Below, one piece after another: positions 63,508 through 64,000 of a DNA stretch of 64,000 nucleotides. The DNA comes from Alphaproteobacteria bacterium (GTDB lineage Bacteria > Pseudomonadota > Alphaproteobacteria > Rs-D84 > CASDRH01): the NCBI GenBank assembly GCA_025210155.1, contig JAOASE010000012.1, forward strand, positions 1-64,000, written 5' to 3'. The stretch's first letter is position 1. Every line of letters begins with the position of its first letter. The notes beneath the pieces are model-generated. The model saw only the letters and a program-made list of their open reading frames with translations. It was not told the DNA's origin and searched no databases. Made by a program: the position numbers and the translations under genes.

Positions 63508-64000
63508 TTAAGCAGCTATTTTGCACCATAAAATAAATCTTTTTTTAATTTTTTTATCCTTTTTTGTTTGCTCTTTTCCTGGAATTGATAGGAAGTGCCA
63601 ACTAGGATTAAAATTATATTTGTTATAAAAAGATATATTGTCTTCGCAATCAGCTCTCATTCGAACTTTAATTTCATAATCATCTTTTTTTGAAAGATCC
63701 CGTTTTTTCATTTTTTCAGCTCTATTTTCAGGATTTTTTAATAGAGCTATTTTAAATTCATACTTTTTATCCAGTCCATTTTTTTTGAACCATTTGATCA
63801 TTTGGTCAATATATTTTGCTTCATTAACATCATATATTAAGTTTTTACCAATATTGTCAAACACCTCTTTTTCCGTTACACAATAAGCTTTGTAAGCCTC
63901 TCCTTTGTGATTTGGAACAGGAAGATATGTTGCTTTTTTAGCATTTTTAATAGTTTCAAGGTCTGTAAAAAAGTAACTTACGTTATGAACCTCTCCATCT
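63508..64000 (-). CDS. Hypothetical protein, 5' end beyond window
   Basis: The frame stays open from the stop at 63508 to the window edge, so the visible part is about 164 residues of a longer protein. A GTG at 63864 would start a shorter form but the coding signal continues upstream of it (VHNVSYFFTDLETIKNAKK, TYLPVPNHKGEAYKAYCV). The C-terminal part is basic and has EIKVRMRADCEDNISFYNKY and NPSWHFLSIPG. No family recognised; no membrane segment seen. Confidence 0.6.
   Translation of the reverse strand, partial: DGEVHNVSYFFTDLETIKNAKKATYLPVPNHKGEAYKAYCVTEKEVFDNIGKNLIYDVNEAKYIDQMIKWFKKNGLDKKYEFKIALLKNPENRAEKMKKRDLSKKDDYEIKVRMRADCEDNISFYNKYNFNPSWHFLSIPGKEQTKKDKKIKKRFILWCKIAA

Overview
The window is a low-GC bacterial chromosome segment with dense, intact housekeeping genes and no transposase, phage, plasmid or CRISPR genes. 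Gene content points to an alphaproteobacterium. The evidence is a tRNA-Trp/secE/nusG/rplKAJL/rpoBC block, yajC-like/secD/secF, coiled-coil protein next to zapA, yfgM-like/bamB, mlaC, a 41-residue cysteine-free bL36, and RNase E starting with a THPEETRVAL-like motif. The strong A+T bias, AGA-dominated arginine codons and prepilins with a G|RSMIEMLGVLGI leader resemble host- or gut-associated alphaproteobacteria of the RF32/CAG-239 kind. That placement is an inference from memory, not a search result.

Layout. 1-1250: 3' part of a 23S rRNA gene and a 5S rRNA gene. 1.3-4.0 kb: dihydrofolate reductase, then smpB between two copies of a [type IV prepilin + small secreted acidic protein] cassette. 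4.1-11.1 kb: a flavin oxidoreductase with a C-terminal cysteine cluster, a YajC-like protein, SecD, SecF, an S41-protease-like PDZ protein and TrmB. 11.1-13.1 kb: HIT protein, XRE regulator, zapA with its coiled-coil partner, and a structured 6S-RNA-like segment. 13.2-21.7 kb: rph, yfgM-like, bamB, tsaC, miaA, tRNA-Tyr, an LTA-synthase-type sulfatase-fold membrane protein, and lon. 22-31.4 kb: Fe-alcohol dehydrogenase, trxB, a double-HTH repressor, rpmJ, rne with a long leader, rluC, and an AsmA-like protein. 31.4-40.3 kb: a membrane protein, grpE with a cysteine-rich N-terminus, tolB, ndk, holB, tatD, a stand-alone mraZ, two unknown genes and an MsbA-type ABC exporter. 40.5-53 kb: tRNA-Trp, secE, nusG, ribosomal proteins and rpoBC. 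53-64 kb: cation exchanger, sufB/C/D, mlaC, rplU, rpmA, a DUF1460-type lipoprotein, gyrB and two unknown genes, the last cut by the window edge.

Main unexplained signal: a family of large imperfect palindromes, five of about 104-135 bp plus one of about 130 bp and one shortened copy of about 65 bp. They lie only between genes. Six share an apical core GTATTATTTATACAC or a close variant, and the lon copy is diverged there. Longer copies share outer arms of the TAATTAAACA / TGTTTAATTA type. All copies point the same way on the + strand whatever the direction of the neighbouring genes, and in two operons (secD-secF, sufB-sufC) the palindrome overlaps the upstream stop codon. This looks like a non-coding mobile or structural repeat family (MITE- or BIME-like) that forms a long hairpin in mRNA.

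Other points: a GrpE with seven cysteines in its first 35 residues; an S41-like protein that appears to lack the catalytic lysine; an S24-like repressor domain that appears to lack the catalytic serine; an apparently leaderless smpB; a cysteine motif of 4Fe-4S type on a nitronate-monooxygenase-like protein; and mraZ outside any dcw cluster. Product names rest on motifs and family knowledge. Promoters and terminators were read by eye.
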